This document shows positions 7,048 through 7,494 of a stretch of DNA of 7,494 nt, piece after piece. Origin of the DNA: Bacteroidales bacterium (GTDB lineage: Bacteria; Bacteroidota; Bacteroidia; Bacteroidales; UBA1402); contig JALNXZ010000067.1 of the NCBI GenBank assembly GCA_023230125.1, forward strand, positions 1 through 7,494, in the 5' to 3' direction. The notes beneath the pieces are model-generated. The model saw nothing but the letters and a program-made list of their open reading frames with translations. It had not been told where the DNA came from and did no database searches. The position numbers and the translations under genes are program-made. How positions within the stretch are numbered: the stretch's first letter is position 1; each line of letters opens with the position of its first letter.

Positions 7048-7055
7048 CAAAATTA
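7048..7055 (-). promoter_or_regulatory. Putative -7 element (TAATTTTG) for fabI
   Basis: Minus-strand bases 7055-7048 read TAATTTTG, an exact TAnnTTTG match, 23 bases before ATG 7024. No TTTG sits about 20 bases upstream (nearest is at 7092-7089, 33 bases away), so the -33 part is missing. A short ACACA/TGTGT inverted repeat (minus-strand 7077-7073 and 7061-7057) lies directly upstream. fabI could also be read through from the S41 peptidase gene, since no terminator is visible in the 59-base gap. Confidence 0.45.
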
Positions 7056-7083
7056 CACAAAATCTTTAAATGTGTGCAGCTTT

Positions 7084-7494
7084 TTATTCAAAAATAGGCA
7101 TTTTATCCAATTGCAGACCGCGCTGGATATGTGTAGGAGAGCTCAACATTCTGTTTTTCTGGACGTTCCCGCTTCTTGTCTCAACAAGATTTGGATTGTT
7201 AATAATTCCCAAAACGGACAAAGCCGCATTTAGCAGGTTCTCATTGACATCACCGAGAGGTTTGATTTCAAGCAAACCCGTATCATCCACCACATAATTC
7301 GGGCAAAAGCCTGCCGTAAAATCAGATTCATTGTTCTTGTTGAAATATTTGGCAACAATGGGCTGTATACCCCATTTGTTTTTCGAATCATCTTTTTCGT
7401 AAAGCGAGTATGATGCCACATTTTTTCCATAAGTGGTATCACCAATCAGGATCACACTTTCCATATAAGGTTTCAGTCCATTGATTACCTGTTC
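7084..7494 (-). CDS. S41-family C-terminal-processing peptidase, C-terminal part only
   Basis: The frame is open to the right edge, so only the last 136 residues are visible and the true start is outside; the Met at 7464 is internal. The fragment begins EQVINGLKPYMESVILIGDTTYGKNV. This matches the segment of S41 (tail-specific or CtpA-like) peptidases just after the catalytic serine, and Lys24 in TTYGKN corresponds to the catalytic lysine of the Ser-Lys dyad (Tsp: TFGKGT). The serine (usually within SASAS) would fall just beyond the edge. GIQPIVAKYFNK and GFCPNYVVDD at about 42-70 are typical of Bacteroidota members, which are usually secreted or lipid-anchored proteins of about 450-500 residues with a PDZ domain. 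Substrates are unknown. It ends 59 bases upstream of fabI on the same strand without an obvious terminator. Confidence 0.9.
   Translation of the reverse strand, partial: EQVINGLKPYMESVILIGDTTYGKNVASYSLYEKDDSKNKWGIQPIVAKYFNKNNESDFTAGFCPNYVVDDTGLLEIKPLGDVNENLLNAALSVLGIINNPNLVETRSGNVQKNRMLSSPTHIQRGLQLDKMPIFE

Noticed and set aside
7084..7464. Reading the S41 fragment as a complete 126-residue gene starting at Met 7464
   Set aside because: The frame continues to the window edge with residues typical of the S41 core (EQVINGLKPY), so this Met is internal.
1..7494. Mobile elements, CRISPR array, tRNA or rRNA, phage or defence system
   Set aside because: I found no spaced direct repeats, transposase or integrase motifs, RNA-gene signatures or defence-type domains; all the long frames are explained by cell-envelope and housekeeping genes.

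Overview
The window reads as chromosomal DNA of a Bacteroidota bacterium, most likely order Bacteroidales. The protein types support this: a golvesin-domain amidase of the kind common in Bacteroides relatives, a divergent FabI, an Lgt with a charged C-terminal tail and a Bacteroides-style S41 peptidase. So do three promoter-like sites matching the Bacteroides -7 consensus TAnnTTTG just upstream of genes, and the general lack of strong Shine-Dalgarno sequences. I see no mobile element, CRISPR array, tRNA or rRNA.

Layout. Positions 1-4152 (minus strand) hold two secreted cell-wall enzymes in a likely operon. The first-transcribed gene is a 1008-residue protein whose zinc amidase domain is split by a golvesin-like insertion. 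It is followed 70 bases later by a NamZ/DUF1343 exo-N-acetylmuramidase that runs off the left edge. Positions 4153-4447 are an AT-rich divergent intergenic region with a 9-bp inverted repeat and a well-formed promoter for lgt. lgt (4448-5356, plus) makes prolipoprotein diacylglyceryl transferase. It converges on, and overlaps by 11 bases, a YciO/Sua5-family gene (5346-5954, minus). Positions 5955-6166 hold the promoter of that gene and the intrinsic terminator of fabI. fabI (6167-7024, minus) encodes enoyl-ACP reductase. The 3' end of an S41-family serine peptidase gene (7084-7494, minus) enters from the right edge.

How the genes fit together. lgt, fabI and the yciO-like gene are housekeeping functions (lipoprotein maturation, fatty acid synthesis, probable tRNA-modification-related chemistry), each apparently with its own promoter. 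The amidase/NamZ pair is the most coherent functional unit. An amidase that strips stem peptides would supply the peptide-free MurNAc ends that NamZ needs, an arrangement reminiscent of the Bacillus subtilis amiE-nagZ-namZ cluster. I see no convincing evidence of an undescribed system. The points most worth a second look are the split amidase and its pairing with NamZ.
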